This document shows positions 13,608 to 25,403 of a stretch of 64,000 nucleotides of DNA, one piece after another. The DNA comes from Eutypella sp. D-1 (Eukaryota; Ascomycota; Sordariomycetes; Xylariales; Diatrypaceae). The first letter of the stretch is position 1, and every line of letters begins with the position of its first letter. The position numbers were made by a program, and so were the translations under genes. The DNA lies in the NCBI GenBank assembly GCA_023313575.1, contig JAJTTP010000002.1, positions 2,108,001-2,172,000 on the forward strand. The letters are read 5' to 3'. The notes under the pieces were generated by a model that was not told where the DNA came from, made no database searches, and saw only the letters and a list, made by a program, of their open reading frames with translations.

Positions 13608-16600
13608 ATGGATACATCACGGGTTTTCGTCAAGGGTCTTCCGCCGACTATAAACGAAGCGACATTCAAAAAACATTTCGATTTCGCAGGCCATGTCACC
13701 GATATCAAACTCATCCCACATAGGAGGATTGGCTATGTTGGGTATAGAAGTCCCGAGGAGGCCACCAAGGCCGTGAAGCGCCTGAATCGTTCCTTTATTC
13801 GAATGTCCAAGATTTCGGTCGAACCTGCAAAGCCTGTATGTTATGCTATGCTACTATCACCTATTGCTTTGGCCAGTTCGTCCGTCTATCCGTCCGTTCG
13901 TGTGCACCATGTAGGATATAGTGTACTGATATATAGTTGCCTTGAACAGGTTGCAGATCCATCCTTAACCAGGAACAAGGCCAAGGCTAGTAGGACTGCG
14001 TCCAATGCCACGTCTAATGCTACCACCGATGCTGTACCGGCTGCCACGAGATCTTCGAACCAAGAGTCCATCGAGGCCGATCCAAGTTCCCAGAATACCA
14101 AGAAGAGGAAACGGGAGGAAGTCGACCAGTCGGATCCGAAGCTACAAGAGTTCTTGGGGGTTATGCTTCCTGGGGGCTCAGCAAATAAAATTCATGATGA
14201 TGCCGTGGATGCGACGGAAGAACCACCTACTAAGGTGGCGGCGGTTGCTTTTGCGGAAAACGAGTCCGATGATGAGTACGAGGATGTACCTTCTAGACGG
14301 AAAAGAGAGGCACATCGAGAATCCCACAATTCCGAGTCCGCATATTTGAAAGAGCCCCGAGTTCCACCTAGCGAGGTACAAGACCACGACCCTCAACCGG
14401 CTGAAGGGAAATCCCAGGATGTTGTTGAGGAATCATCAATGCCTGCAACTACGGCTGCACCTACAACGGATGACGACTGGCTTCGCTCACGGACAAACCG
14501 ACTGTTAGATCTGGTTGATGAGGATGACGATATTCCCACCCCCGTCCCCTTTCATCCAGTTCCAACTGAAGCACAAGATTCCGTGCGTGAAGAGGACAAA
14601 GAAGTCGAGAAGAAGCCTGAAAAAATAGATAAAGAGCCCTCTCCCGAACCCATGGAAATCGAGAACTCTCCCGAGACAGATGTTAAAGAGTCGGATGACA
14701 ACATAATCGAGTCTATCCGTAAGACCTCGAGACTATTTGTGCGAAACCTTCCCTATGTTGCGAATGAAGACGATCTCCGCAAACATTTCGAGCAATATGG
14801 AAATATCGAAGAGGTAAGACGACTACTCCCTTTTCCCTTTATATTGATAACTATGTTTTGCATGATGAATCCCAGATAGGGACAGCTTATACCACTGGTA
14901 TTTGATGAGCAACCCTGGGCAGGTATTTTAGTAGATGCTTTGTTTCTGATCGTTATCATATGAGATATCCATCTAGGGGTACTGAGCCCGCCCTTTATAA
15001 AACCCCTTATTCAAACAGGGACGCTTTATTGCGCACTGTATCTTGATTGGGTACTAAATAGCTCGATGTTCAGCAACCCCTGGATGGATCCCTCTCTGAT
15101 TGGTGTTTAATTGTGTCTCTAGCGAAAAGGAAGAAAAAAACGTTCATTCCTGCTAAATCAACTATAGGTACACGTGCCAACGGGAACCGAAGGGAACAAC
15201 AACAAAGGCTTCGCCTTCATACTGTTTACCGATTCAGATGCGGCAGTCAACGCATTCCGGAGCGCAGATGGGCACCCCTTTCAGGGCCGAATACTGCACG
15301 CACTCCCGGGAACTGCCAAACGGCATCAAGATCTTGACGAGTTTGCTATCTCCAAGCTCCCGCTGAAGGAACAGAATCTACTTAGGAAGAAGGCAAAGGC
15401 GGCGACGGACCGGTTCAATTGGAATTCTCTTTATATGAGCCAAGATGCTGTGGCAGCTTCAGTCTCAGCTCGCCTGGGGATCACTAAGTCGGAATTGCTC
15501 GACCCTCATAGCAGTGACGCAGCGGTGAAACAAGCCATTGCAGAAACCTCCGTTATCCAGGAGACTAAGAATTTCTTTACAAGGCACGGCGTCGACCTGA
15601 ACGCCTTTAAATCGGGCCCACGCGGCGACACTGTGATTCTTGTCAAGAACTTTCCCTATGGCACTACTGCCGAGGAAATCAGAAAGCTGTTCGAGGAGCA
15701 CGGTCAAGTCCTGCGTGTTCTGATGCCCCCAACGGGAACCATCGCGATCACCCAATTTGCACAGCCCAACGAGGCCAAAGTAGCGTTCACGAAACTAGCA
15801 TATCGGCGGTTTAAGAGCAGTATTCTATTTCTAGAGAAAGGGCCAAAGAGCATTTTCATTGGTGATGAGCCACAGGTACCGGTCGAAAGTGGCAAACCTG
15901 TTGGTGCAGAGAAATTATCTGTTTCAGAATTGCTGGAACGCGAGGACACCATCGCAGATCAGGGACCAACTTGCTCCTTGCATGTCAAGAACCTGTCCTT
16001 CCAGACTACCTCAGCCGAGCTTTCCGCAGCCTTCCAGAAGCTGCAGGGATTCAAGGCGGCGCGGGTCAAGACCAAGACGGACCCCAAGAAGCCCGGCCAG
16101 ACTCTCAGCATGGGGTTTGGTTTCGTCGAGTGGGCAGACAAGGCTTCGGCGGAGGCCGCATTGAAGGTCATGGATGGTTATGTCCTGCATGGACACAAGC
16201 TAGAAGTAAAGGCGTCGCATCGTGGTCGCGACGCCGCAGAAGAGCGCAGGCAGGAGGATAAGGCGAAGAAGGCGGCGGGTCAAAGAACGAAGATTATCAT
16301 CAAGAATCTTCCCTTCGAAGCGACCAAGAAGGACGTCCGCACATTATTCGGCACCCACGGCCAGCTGCGGGCTGTGCGGGTGCCGAAGAAGTTCAACCAT
16401 ACCTCAAAGGGTTACGCGTTCGCCGACTTCACCACGCCACGCGAGGCTGTCAGTGCAATGAACGCGCTCGAGGGTACGCATCTGTTAGGCCGAAGGCTTG
16501 TCCTCCAATTTGCCGAGGAGGAAGCGATCGACCCGGAAGAGGAAATCGAAAAAATGCAGAAGAAAGTTGGTCGTCAAGCGAACCAGATGGCTCTACAGGA

Positions 16601-16664
16601 ACTCACGGGGCGTGGCCGCAGAAAAGTCACACTTGGGGGTGATGAGAATGAAGATGGGAATTAG
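13608..16664 (+). CDS. mrd1: Multiple RNA-binding domain protein 1 (MRD1), pre-rRNA processing
   Basis: MRD1 (human RBM19) is a nucleolar protein that binds the 35S pre-rRNA and is needed for early cleavages leading to 18S rRNA. Exons 13608-13835, 13950-14813 and 15168-16664 give 862 residues, the usual length. Five RRMs are visible: about 4-80 (VFVKGLP), 338-415 (LFVRNLP, split by intron 2), 517-590 (VILVKNFP), 630-711 (LHVKNLSF) and 740-819 (IIIKNLPF). Between RRM1 and RRM2 lies an acidic, Lys-rich linker. Intron 1 (114 nt) contains no stop, so it can be read through. Intron 2 is 354 nt, long for this locus, and may carry a small RNA. The start follows a short AT-rich leader and begins directly at RRM1, as in orthologues. 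Confidence 0.95.
14857..14953 (+). ncRNA. Candidate box C/D snoRNA inside MRD1 intron 2
   Basis: Within the 354-nt intron there is a perfect C box (ATGATGA, 14862-14868), a C'-like TGATGA (14903-14908) and a D box (CTGA, 14946-14949). The C-to-D distance of 88 nt is normal for this class. Hosting in an intron of a ribosome-biogenesis gene is also common in fungi. Against it, the terminal stem next to the boxes pairs weakly and no clear D' box is seen. I have not matched a guide to rRNA. Confidence 0.25.
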
Positions 16665-17766
16665 AAGGGCGTGTGTGTAATTGGGGGGGTACCAACCCGG
16701 CCAATGCCAATTTTAAAAAAAAAAAAAAAAATCCGCGGCTAATTATGTCACCCACGACAGGGGGGGTGTGCGTGCATTGCCACATTGGAAGTAGGGGAGA
16801 GCTAAGGGGACAGGGAAGGACACAGGGGACTAAGTTTATTGCGCGCGCGCCAATCCCTCCCTTGTCTGTGATCCCAGGAGGCTCACAAAAACGGAAAAAT
16901 CCTTGTGGCCCAGGAGTACGGTAACGCAAGGTTACCTTGCAGGATACATGCCCCCTCCATCGAGTGACTTCCAATACCCCTCCCCCCCTCGAAGTCTACA
17001 ATTCCTAGACCTGATCGACTGTATGGGTACAACTAATCAAATGTCACATTCCCCTCGCGCTAGTCGTTACTTGACAGGAGGACGACGATGCTATATCTCC
17101 GGCCCGAGATGGGTTAGGGACCGTCGAACACACACAGAGAGAGAATGGCAAATTGAAGCATTCCGCGGTAAGCCTCTTTTTGTTTCTCGTTACTATCTTC
17201 ATCCTAGTCTCCTTGCGTGCCAACGGGCAAAGAAGATCCCTATCCTGCGCCGAGGCTATCCTCTTCTCTCTCTGTGCCTGGGTCCTCTCCGTGTGTGTGG
17301 CGTCCTAGTCTAAGTCGGAACTTTTCTTCAAGACTAGAGACCTCCCTGACTCCCTTGACGACACCTAGTGGGGGGGTTCCCTAGGGCTAGGCTAGGCTGT
17401 TTGTTATAGACAAATTATTGCTATTATTTCCTGGATAGTCACTCCTTTTCTGTAGGGCTCACCTAGCTACCAGGGAAGAAAATAATCAAGTTGCTTATAA
17501 GGTATGCGGATTTCTCCTCTCATGCCAACAACCTATGAGCCGTGAAACCATCTCCGGGACTTTAATCTAATGGGCACCTTCGCCACTGCCATTCCTTTCC
17601 TACATATCTCGTTGTGCTTCCCAGCGTTCCTTTCCACCCCTCTGTAGGCATTCATTAGAATTCTCTGTCTTTTCATGAAGCATTCTTACCGTCTCTTCGC
17701 CATCCCATCATCCCAACATCGTGCCTGCCCCCCTCCCCAGCACACCACCACTCTCCACCACACCCA
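16665..17766. promoter_or_regulatory. Region between MRD1 and abaA: 3' end, then abaA promoter and leader
   Basis: No gene is seen. A run of A (16714-16730) closes the MRD1 side. CATTCY elements, the known AbaA-binding sequence of Aspergillus, occur at 17047-17052, 17159-17164, 17590-17595 and 17681-17686, and in reverse at 17142-17147. The last 200 bases are CT/CA-rich, like a fungal leader. An upstream AUG at 17675 opens a 62-codon frame that overlaps the abaA start. Confidence 0.5.
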
Positions 17767-17863
17767 ATGGACACTCGACGGCAGGTTCTCCCATCTCAGA
17801 GGTTCTCGCCAGCCGATGACAATGACTACCCATATGACCACACTACTGCTCACGGTGATGTAA
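17675..17863 (+). other. Possible overlapping uORF of abaA
   Basis: An ATG 92 bases upstream of the abaA start opens a 62-codon frame in a different reading frame. It ends 97 bases inside the abaA coding region. If the leader includes 17675, scanning ribosomes would have to bypass this AUG, which would lower AbaA translation. The transcript start is not known from sequence alone. Confidence 0.3.
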
Positions 17864-20800
17864 TTCCAAGTACGCGGCAGCCTCTCAGTGAATCGACGGG
17901 CAACGTACAAGCACATAATCTCGCCGCCCTGGCGCTGTGCCAGCAGGGCTCGCTGTCGCTCTCGCCACCAGTCCACAGCATCCCCACACCACCCATACTG
18001 CCCACGCAGACATTGCCGTCCACCTACGGGACGAGCTTTCGAAGCGGGCGCTCCCTCCAGCGCGATGCGTCGCTGCGGGACTCGCCAATGGGTTACCCGC
18101 GGGGCAGCAGAAACCCCATCTACGCTCACAAGAACTTCGCGGACTACCGCAACAAGGTGATGCAAAAGGAGCTGGAGAAGGAGGAACCCGTATGGCCATT
18201 GTGGCTCGAAGATGCCTTTCTCGACGGTTGGTGATCCATCCTCACTTCACCCTTCCTTCGGCGCTCTTGCGGCGTGCTTAACCAGAAAACCGCTAACATG
18301 AGAGGGAAAACAAAATAGCGCTGCTCTTGGTCCCGCAGATGGCCCGCAAGAAATTTAGCTCCAAGGCTGTCCTGTATGGCCGGAACATGCTCATCACGGA
18401 GTACCTCTGGATCTATCATTGGCTGCTACACCCGGCTCTGCCCGGCGAGCGCATCCCGGATAGGAAGCAGAGGGACAAGTGCAACAACGGCAAGCCGCAC
18501 AAGATGTTCCGGACCCGGAAGCAAGTATCGAGCCACATTCAGGTGCTCAAGGGGTTTTTCCAGAGCCTCCCCACATGTAAGAGACTCGCTTAACCAACCG
18601 CCTTCACATAACACATTTTCTTGCAAAACGCTGACTATATATGTTTTCTTGATGCAAAAAAGTCCACTTCATCTTCCCCAGCAAAAAGGACTCCAAGGAG
18701 GATGACAGGAGATTCGCCAAGGAGGACGAGGACACGGAGTCCTTCAAGAACAACCGGGTGCTGATCGCCATCGCGGACGGCCGCCTGCCTGACGAGCGGC
18801 CCAATTACGACTACTTTGCACGGCTGCTAGCTGCGGACGCCGACGTTAATCTGCGGCCCAAGCAGTGCTGGATCTTCGTCTCGTCGTCCGGCGTCACGCT
18901 TCGGGAACGGCACGTGCCGGCGGAAGATGGCGCGAGCGGAGCGGGACGCAAGCAGATCGCGGGTTACGACTCCACGGGCCGGCGCATCCTCAGCGAGGCC
19001 GAGTACCCGCATCTCCGCCTCAACGAGGACAAGGAGTACAAGAACCTCTCATGCCACGGCGAGCCGACCGTGCTGCTCCACGAGTACACGCGGACGCTGA
19101 CGCAAAAGGAGTCGTGCTCCGTGCGCGAGATCTCCAACAATTGGTCCGTGCGGTTCCCGGACCTGGCGGAGAAGCTCAGCACGGCACTCGGTGGCAGCAG
19201 CAACAGTAGCGGTGCGGACGGGCGGCAAGGGGCGGTGCCGGCGGCCGACGAGCGGACATCGCGCTGCGTCGTGGGGCCGTGCGACACGTTCCACTTCGAG
19301 GTGGTGCTGGACCTGCACGCCAACGCCAAGTTCCCCGAGGGCTCGCACTGCAACGGGGTGATGGAGCTGGCGATCTCGCGGCCCGACCTGCACGGCCACA
19401 GCTGGCGCTCCGTGACCACCGTCGTCAAACCCGACGCCCTCTATTTCGACGACAAGGAGCCCGACTATCACGACCGTGCCAGCCCCGTCGACGTCATCCC
19501 CTCGCACCGCGTCGGCTGCCCCGCCGCGGCGGCCGCCATGCAGCGGGCTGCTGCTGCGGCAGGTGGCGCTGGTGGTGCTGCCGCCGCAGCCCCGAACTTC
19601 CCCTGCGACTGCATCGCCCGCGGCAGCCGCGACACCATCGGCGTCCGCTTCCCCGCCTCCAGCTGGGCCAACACCTTCGTCATGCTCGCGCCGCACGTGA
19701 GCGCCTATCGCGAGGAACAGGCGCGCGAGCGCGAGTGGGCGAGCCAGAACCAGCGCAAGGGCGGCTCGCGGTCCCGGGGCAAGCAACAGCAGAAGGACGA
19801 AGACGAGTCGACTTCTTCCCCCTCCTCCGCACCTCAACAGCAGCAGCAGCAGAAGAAGTCCCCGCGGCCCGACGGAAGCAAGAAGAAGGCGCTGATCGAC
19901 CTGCTGTCCGAGGTCGCCATGTACCAGGAGATCTGGTCGGCGCCTAACGAGCCAGGCAATCCCGGCAGCGCGGGGGACAACACTGGCAGCAGTAGCAGTA
20001 ATACCAACGGCAGCAGCAGCAGCAGCGGAAAGCGGCCGGCGTGGACGCGGCGGGCGGTGATCCTCTGGACGTTCGTGCCGGTGCACGAGAAGACGGACGA
20101 CAAGGGCAAGACGTCGGTGCTGCCGCCGGGCACCAATTGGCGGTTCATGTCGAAACTGGACCCGACGTCGCAGTACCACCAGCAGCGCGCGTACCTCAGC
20201 GGCTCGCCCGCCGTCAGCCGCGACGCCGTCATGTCCCCCAATCCCTCCTACGCCCACCACGTGCACAACGCCGCCATGCACGAGCACTTTGGCGCCGCTG
20301 CAAACACCGCCATGTTCGACATGGGCATGCCCCCCACTACCATGGGCCACCCGCATCACCATCCCCACGCCGCCATGTCCGCGGTGGGCGGAGGCCCGCA
20401 TCATCTCTCGGGCCTGAATCTCCTGGACGCCGCATCGGGCTACGTAGATGTCAGCGCTTGCGGCGTCGGCAGCGACGGCGGCCTGGCGACGCCGCCGCCG
20501 TCCGCGAGTCTGCAGAGCAGCAGCGGGTACTCGCACGCCTTCGATGGCGGTGTCGTCCGGGGCCGCGGCAGCATCGCCAGTACCATGAGTGGTAGCGTCG
20601 ACGGTGCAAGCGTCGTCAGCGGAGGCGGGATGCACTCGCACCATGGGCATCCTCACGCCCACCACCAGCATCACCTAGGCTTCGCACCAACCACCTCGTC
20701 CGCATCCCAGGCCAACGACAGCAACCTCGTTTCTACCGATCCGTTCCTCGCGGACCTCGGTGGAAGTGCGGACGCCTCTGCCGCGGTCGGGATGGGCGCT

Positions 20801-21493
20801 TCTCCGTACGGGGACGCCTCACCGACCGACTGTGACCCTAATCTGCAAGTCTGGGCGGCTCAGGGCATGCAGGGTCTCGGGGGACCAGGGCAGTGGTCAT
20901 ATGGTGGCGGTGACGGCGGGCACCAGCAGCAGATAGCGACGACGTGGGCAGGCAGCGGGCCGGACCTGACGACGGGCGCCATCGCGACATCGGAGCTCCA
21001 GGACCACGTCCAGCAATGGGGTGGCGCGGGCGGGAGCCCAACACACAGCTGGGGCGGCGGCGCCGAACACAAGGACCCAGCAGCTAGCGGCGTCGACGCA
21101 TCACTGTGGTCCTCGCCCGACCGGACGCACGAGAACGACGCACGGCAGGGCCACGACCAGGACGACCAGGACGCGTGGGCCGCGTGGCAGGCGCTCGGGG
21201 ACGCGGGGGCGGGCACGCCAACGTGGGACGAGCAGCAGCACCACCACCACCACCACCATCAGCATGACGGCTTGCTTCTCGGCGGCACGGGCCTCACGCC
21301 CATGCGGAACACTATCAGCCGCAAGCGATCGCGCTGCGAGAGCCTCGATGACAGCGGCGACGATGATATCGACGGCGAGAGGTCGTATCATGTGTCCTCG
21401 CTCCGGAGAAAGCTCTCGCATCACGGCGGCGGCGGCGGCGGCGGCGGCTCAGCGGCCCCGACCGCGGTTATGGGTGATGGTTTCCAGCTATGA
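17767..21493 (+). CDS. abaA: TEA/ATTS-domain transcription factor, AbaA-type conidiation regulator
   Basis: AbaA controls phialide differentiation in asexual spore formation and binds CATTCY. Exons 17767-18226, 18319-18576 and 18663-21493 give 1182 residues. The TEA domain spans about 143-234: it starts at WPLWLEDAF, has YGRNMLITEYLW in the middle, and ends with the recognition helix RTRKQVSSHIQVL (218-230). Compared with the minimal TEA domain there is an extra loop of about 25 residues before the recognition helix. The conserved stretch after the domain (FIFPSKK, RPKQCWIFVSSS) also fits AbaA. The C-terminal half is low complexity: Ser/Gly/Gln runs, many His-rich patches (CAC run at 21239-21259) and a Gly run near the end. 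A basic KRSRCES segment may be a nuclear signal. At 1182 residues it is longer than typical AbaA proteins. The intron 1 donor (GTTGGT) is unusual but is the only one that restores the domain. Confidence 0.85.
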
Positions 21494-23686
21494 TACCGTA
21501 CTTCAGCTTGCAGACACCAGCTTACCCTACATTGATGCGAAAATGGTCATTTCATCACAACAAACTCAACACGGAACGGGACAAAATGGGTTGGTTGTGG
21601 ATCTTTGTTTTGTATTCTCTACTTTTCATTTCCTACATCTTGTGTGAAAAATTCTCGGAGTTCTGTGGCATATTGGGCTGGGGCCTGGAAACAATGTCTT
21701 CTAGATTTAACCCATTCGGCGTATCTTGTACTGTATACCTTTGCATTCATCACGGGGAGGGAGGCTTATATCTGCTATACCTGGGAGGGCCGGGCAGCCG
21801 GATTGTGTTTTCTATACGAAAGTTATAAGATAATTAGGGGGTTACTGGTTTGGAGCATTGTTATTAGGTATATTCATAACATTAGGAGAATCATTACTCT
21901 CTGTCCTTCATCTGCCTCGTTTCTGCGTGTTCCAGATAACCATGTTGGAATGGACCATCACGTCGTCTTGGATTTCCTTCCTTTCGATTTATGCGATCCC
22001 ATTCATTGGGGCTGGCCATCAGTGAGCAACATCGAGCCCTTCAGATAACTCTCTCCCCCGTTACAGTTTCCATAGCCTAGGCATCCATAATGTCACTTCC
22101 CCATAAACTCCAAAGGCCCACTTCCACATATGAGCATTTATCAGATCCCGATTTCCAGGGATACAGTGTGAGTGACTACCCCGGCATCGGCCACTCTAGA
22201 CTTCTCCATACTAGACACCCACAAGGTTCAGACATTAGGGGCGGGGATGAGTGCTTCCGCTCATCAAACTCTCCTCTCCATCTGGACCACGACTGAACGC
22301 TATTAAGTTCTATTACTAGGCTTATGTGTGAGGTCGTTTTGGTAGCACGACACACTATCGCGAGAGGTAATCGGACGCTGTTAGCTTCTGTACGACAGTA
22401 GAATACCATCAGCCTAAAACATTCACGTTCTTCCCGCCGTCCCTTGCATAGGGAGAGGGAAGTAAATTCCGTCATGATCGGGTTTCACGCTCGATGATCT
22501 GTGCAGCTGGTGGGACTGTAGGTGGGACGAAGACCGTCGCTGTAAAGTCAGATGACCGCCCCAGGTGTCCCGATATGTTCGAGATAAGGTGAGAATTATA
22601 GTTGGTTCGCATTTAGTCTCGTCTTAGTATAATTAAATCACCAACGGTATCTACGCAAACATCTTTTTCGTATCGCACTAAACTGTCCAGAAAGACGGGA
22701 TATACCTACTACCTTCCTGCGGAAGGGATGCGCCCCCGGCGCGATCCACCCAGCGGACGCAAGAGTTAAAGTAGATGCAGTAGGCTTGTGCGGTCGATGC
22801 AGACACGGGCTCATCCGGTCGCCTTCGTGCTGTGCTACATTTACACCACTTCTTGCCCCGGATCCGGGGTAGTCACTTATCAATTACCTCAAGGCAGGGA
22901 GGCTCAGTATGTACGTAGTACCCGGTAGAGCGCGATAAACCTAGGCCAGGCATGCACTTTAAAGAGTCCATCAAGATAGTTCCGGCAGTATGGAAGAGCG
23001 AGCAAACCTTCCTAGGTGACTGTGCAACAATACTACGTCTCAGGGCTAGAGCTTTGGTAGGAAGAGAATAGTCTCAAGCTCGCGTACTTGAACTTTAAAC
23101 CACAGTTTTATGAAAAGGGTGACGAGATGGTATAACACAAGAGGCTCGATAGATGTAGGCACGTAGCAAATATGACGTCCTATTGTTAGCCCGATCTCTC
23201 CATTATCATCCAATTCGGGAGTTCTGAGGCCCTGGGGTAGCAACGTGGGCGATAAGCACGGCATCGAAGACATTGAAGTGATAGCCATCTCGAGGATCCC
23301 CCCACGCATCAACAGCATTTCTATTTATAAAGTCCGAAGTCGACAGAGGCCCAGTGCTGATCTAAGCGTTAACTCTACACACAGACGATTCTTGCCCAAA
23401 GCCCGCGTAGGCCACTTCTTCATCGGCAAGGTTGACCCCTGAACGGCCTCCCTTTTCCCTGGTTGTTCCAGGTCCCGGACCCCTGTCTATCAAGAACAAA
23501 AGTGGATATGGTACATGATCGAGCCCGCAGTATACCTTCAAGCCCGGCACAGTGATGAGGAAATCTAATCTGTAGACTAAGCGGTACTTGCGGAGCTGTA
23601 TAGGTACGAATCTAAATACTAAAATGCTACGCCAGACTGTAAAGTGCTGTACCAACGATGACTCCTGAATCTCCCGGTGCGGGAGC
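21494..23686. other. Intergenic, abaA 3' region and unassigned sequence
   Basis: 2.2 kb with no supportable gene. The first part is AT-rich and likely the abaA 3' untranslated region. Around 23160-23655 the minus strand holds open stretches broken by stops and frame changes that look faintly protein-like (for example a frame reading GYHFNVFDAVLIAH near 23236-23280). They could be a decayed gene, but I cannot name it. Confidence 0.5.
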
Positions 23687-25403
23687 TCACGGGATCTGGG
23701 CCGCCCTCGCTTTATCCCTGCGATGGATGAAGAGCCATGACGTAAGGATGGCCACTATGCCCACGACCAAGAGGCTGAGGCATATTGTGTACGAAGTCCA
23801 GTAGGTCGGGCCAAATATAGTGCTATAGACATGGGGCCCGACGATGCCGCTGAACTGGGCCATCGCGTTGGTGAAACCGATGCCGATGCCGGAGGCCACG
23901 GTGCCCTCCAGTGCGCGCATTCGCTCCGGCCAGATGACGGGAAAGGCAGACCCCGCGCAGGAAATTGCGACGATCAGGCAGAGGTACTTCACCACTGTGT
24001 TCTTAACTACCACCAAGATGATATAGCATATTATGATGGTAAATTCGACTGGTGCATGTTAGTAACACGCTAGAGGAAGAAGAGTTAGGGTTCCAAGGGG
24101 TGCATACTTGCGGCGACTGTAGTCCATGGCCTGATGGTCCTTCGGTGTAGGAAAAAACCGACGGTATTGAGAAACAAGAAAGAGGCGATATATGGCGGCT
24201 TGAAACGTATTAGTCATCAAGATGGCCCCAGAAAATGAGCCTATGACCTTGCTCGGAGACTCACGATATTCATAAGCTGGGAGTTTGCTGTCGTGGTAAA
24301 CCCTAGGTCGTAGATGACAGTTGGTAGGGCATAGGCGACACCGAAGCCCCCTATCCCGTGGCAGAACCAGAACAGGTTGAAGAAGTAAAATGTGGGGTCC
24401 CGAACGAGAATTTTCAGCGAAGCATAGTCCCAGTGCCCTTTGCCGCCTTTCGGTGCGGTCATCGCCAGTCGATCCCGGAGGAAGGCTCGCTCCTCCTCGG
24501 TCAGCATCTTAGCCGACTCCGGATAGTCTGGTACACCCCACAGGGCGACGAAAGCCAGTATGATCGCCGGCAGTCCTTCCAAGAGAAAGAGCCACCGCCA
24601 GCCAGGAAGATTACACAGTCCATCCTGCAATAAGTGCGCGCATTAGTAAAGGCATCGTCTCGATTGGTCGTTGTTACACCTCCAGATCTCACTTACCATG
24701 AAACTAATCCCGTATGCCAAGACGCCGCTCAGTACACTCGAGAGCTGACCAAGAGAATAAAAAATGGCTATTCTTTGTGGCAACTCCGAAGGCTTATACC
24801 AGAACGCCATGTGATACAGCACGGAGGGGAAGAAGCCCGCCTCGGCCATTCCCAGCACGAAACGAACACACATCATCCCAGTAAAGTCCTGTGCCGCGGC
24901 AGAACAACTCGCCGCGATGCCCCTTAAAGAATGAAATCATTTCGGGCGTTAGCTTCTGATAGGAGGATAGGTAAGTTGTTGCAGCTTATTCAATGGGTCG
25001 GTCCTCACCAGAAGAAGATAAGCAGAAACATCCACTTAGACGGCGTGAAGGACTTGAGGAGGATGGTGTTGGACGGCTCAAAGAGCAGGAAGCTGTAGGA
25101 GAATATGGACTGCGACCATGCCCACTGAGATGGGGTAAAGCCGAGCTCCTTCTTGATGCCCGTGCCGTTCTCGAGGTTGATGATGGCTGCGTTCGCGTAG
25201 TTCGAGGAGTCGACCACCCGGACGACGTACACGATCGAGTAGAACAGGACGAGCCAACGGTCGATCTTCCACATGACTCTCTTCTCGAGCGCCCTGTTAT
25301 CCACGGCTGGTTCCTGGCCAGAGGCTAGGGCCGCCTCGTCGGCGACGGCCACGTTCGGGACCTCGCTCACATACTGCGGCGAGTCGGACTTGGTCCTGGC
25401 CAT
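23687..25403 (-). CDS. MFS anion/organic-acid permease, Dal5/allantoate permease family
   Basis: Members of this anion:cation symporter family carry small organic anions (allantoate, nicotinate, pantothenate, biotin precursors, sulfonates) into fungal cells at the plasma membrane. Five exons, 25403-25009, 24922-24697, 24624-24265, 24198-24108 and 24048-23687, give 477 residues, close to the family norm. Family marks are visible: the first helix segment after KRVMWKIDRWLVLFYSIVY, DSSNYANAAI between helices 1 and 2, helix 4-5 RFVLGMAEAGFFPS, and GWRWLFLLEGLPAIILAF in helix 6. C-terminal helices end with TSWLFIHRRDK. All four introns are GT-AG with matching phases; intron 4 has a TACTAAC branch site. 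It diverges from a 2OG oxygenase over 1.4 kb, suggesting joint control. The substrate cannot be told from sequence. Confidence 0.9.

Noticed and set aside
19049..20674. 541-codon open frame on the minus strand
   Set aside because: Lies antisense to the abaA coding region; Val/Arg/His-rich composition is a shadow of GC-rich codons in the true frame.
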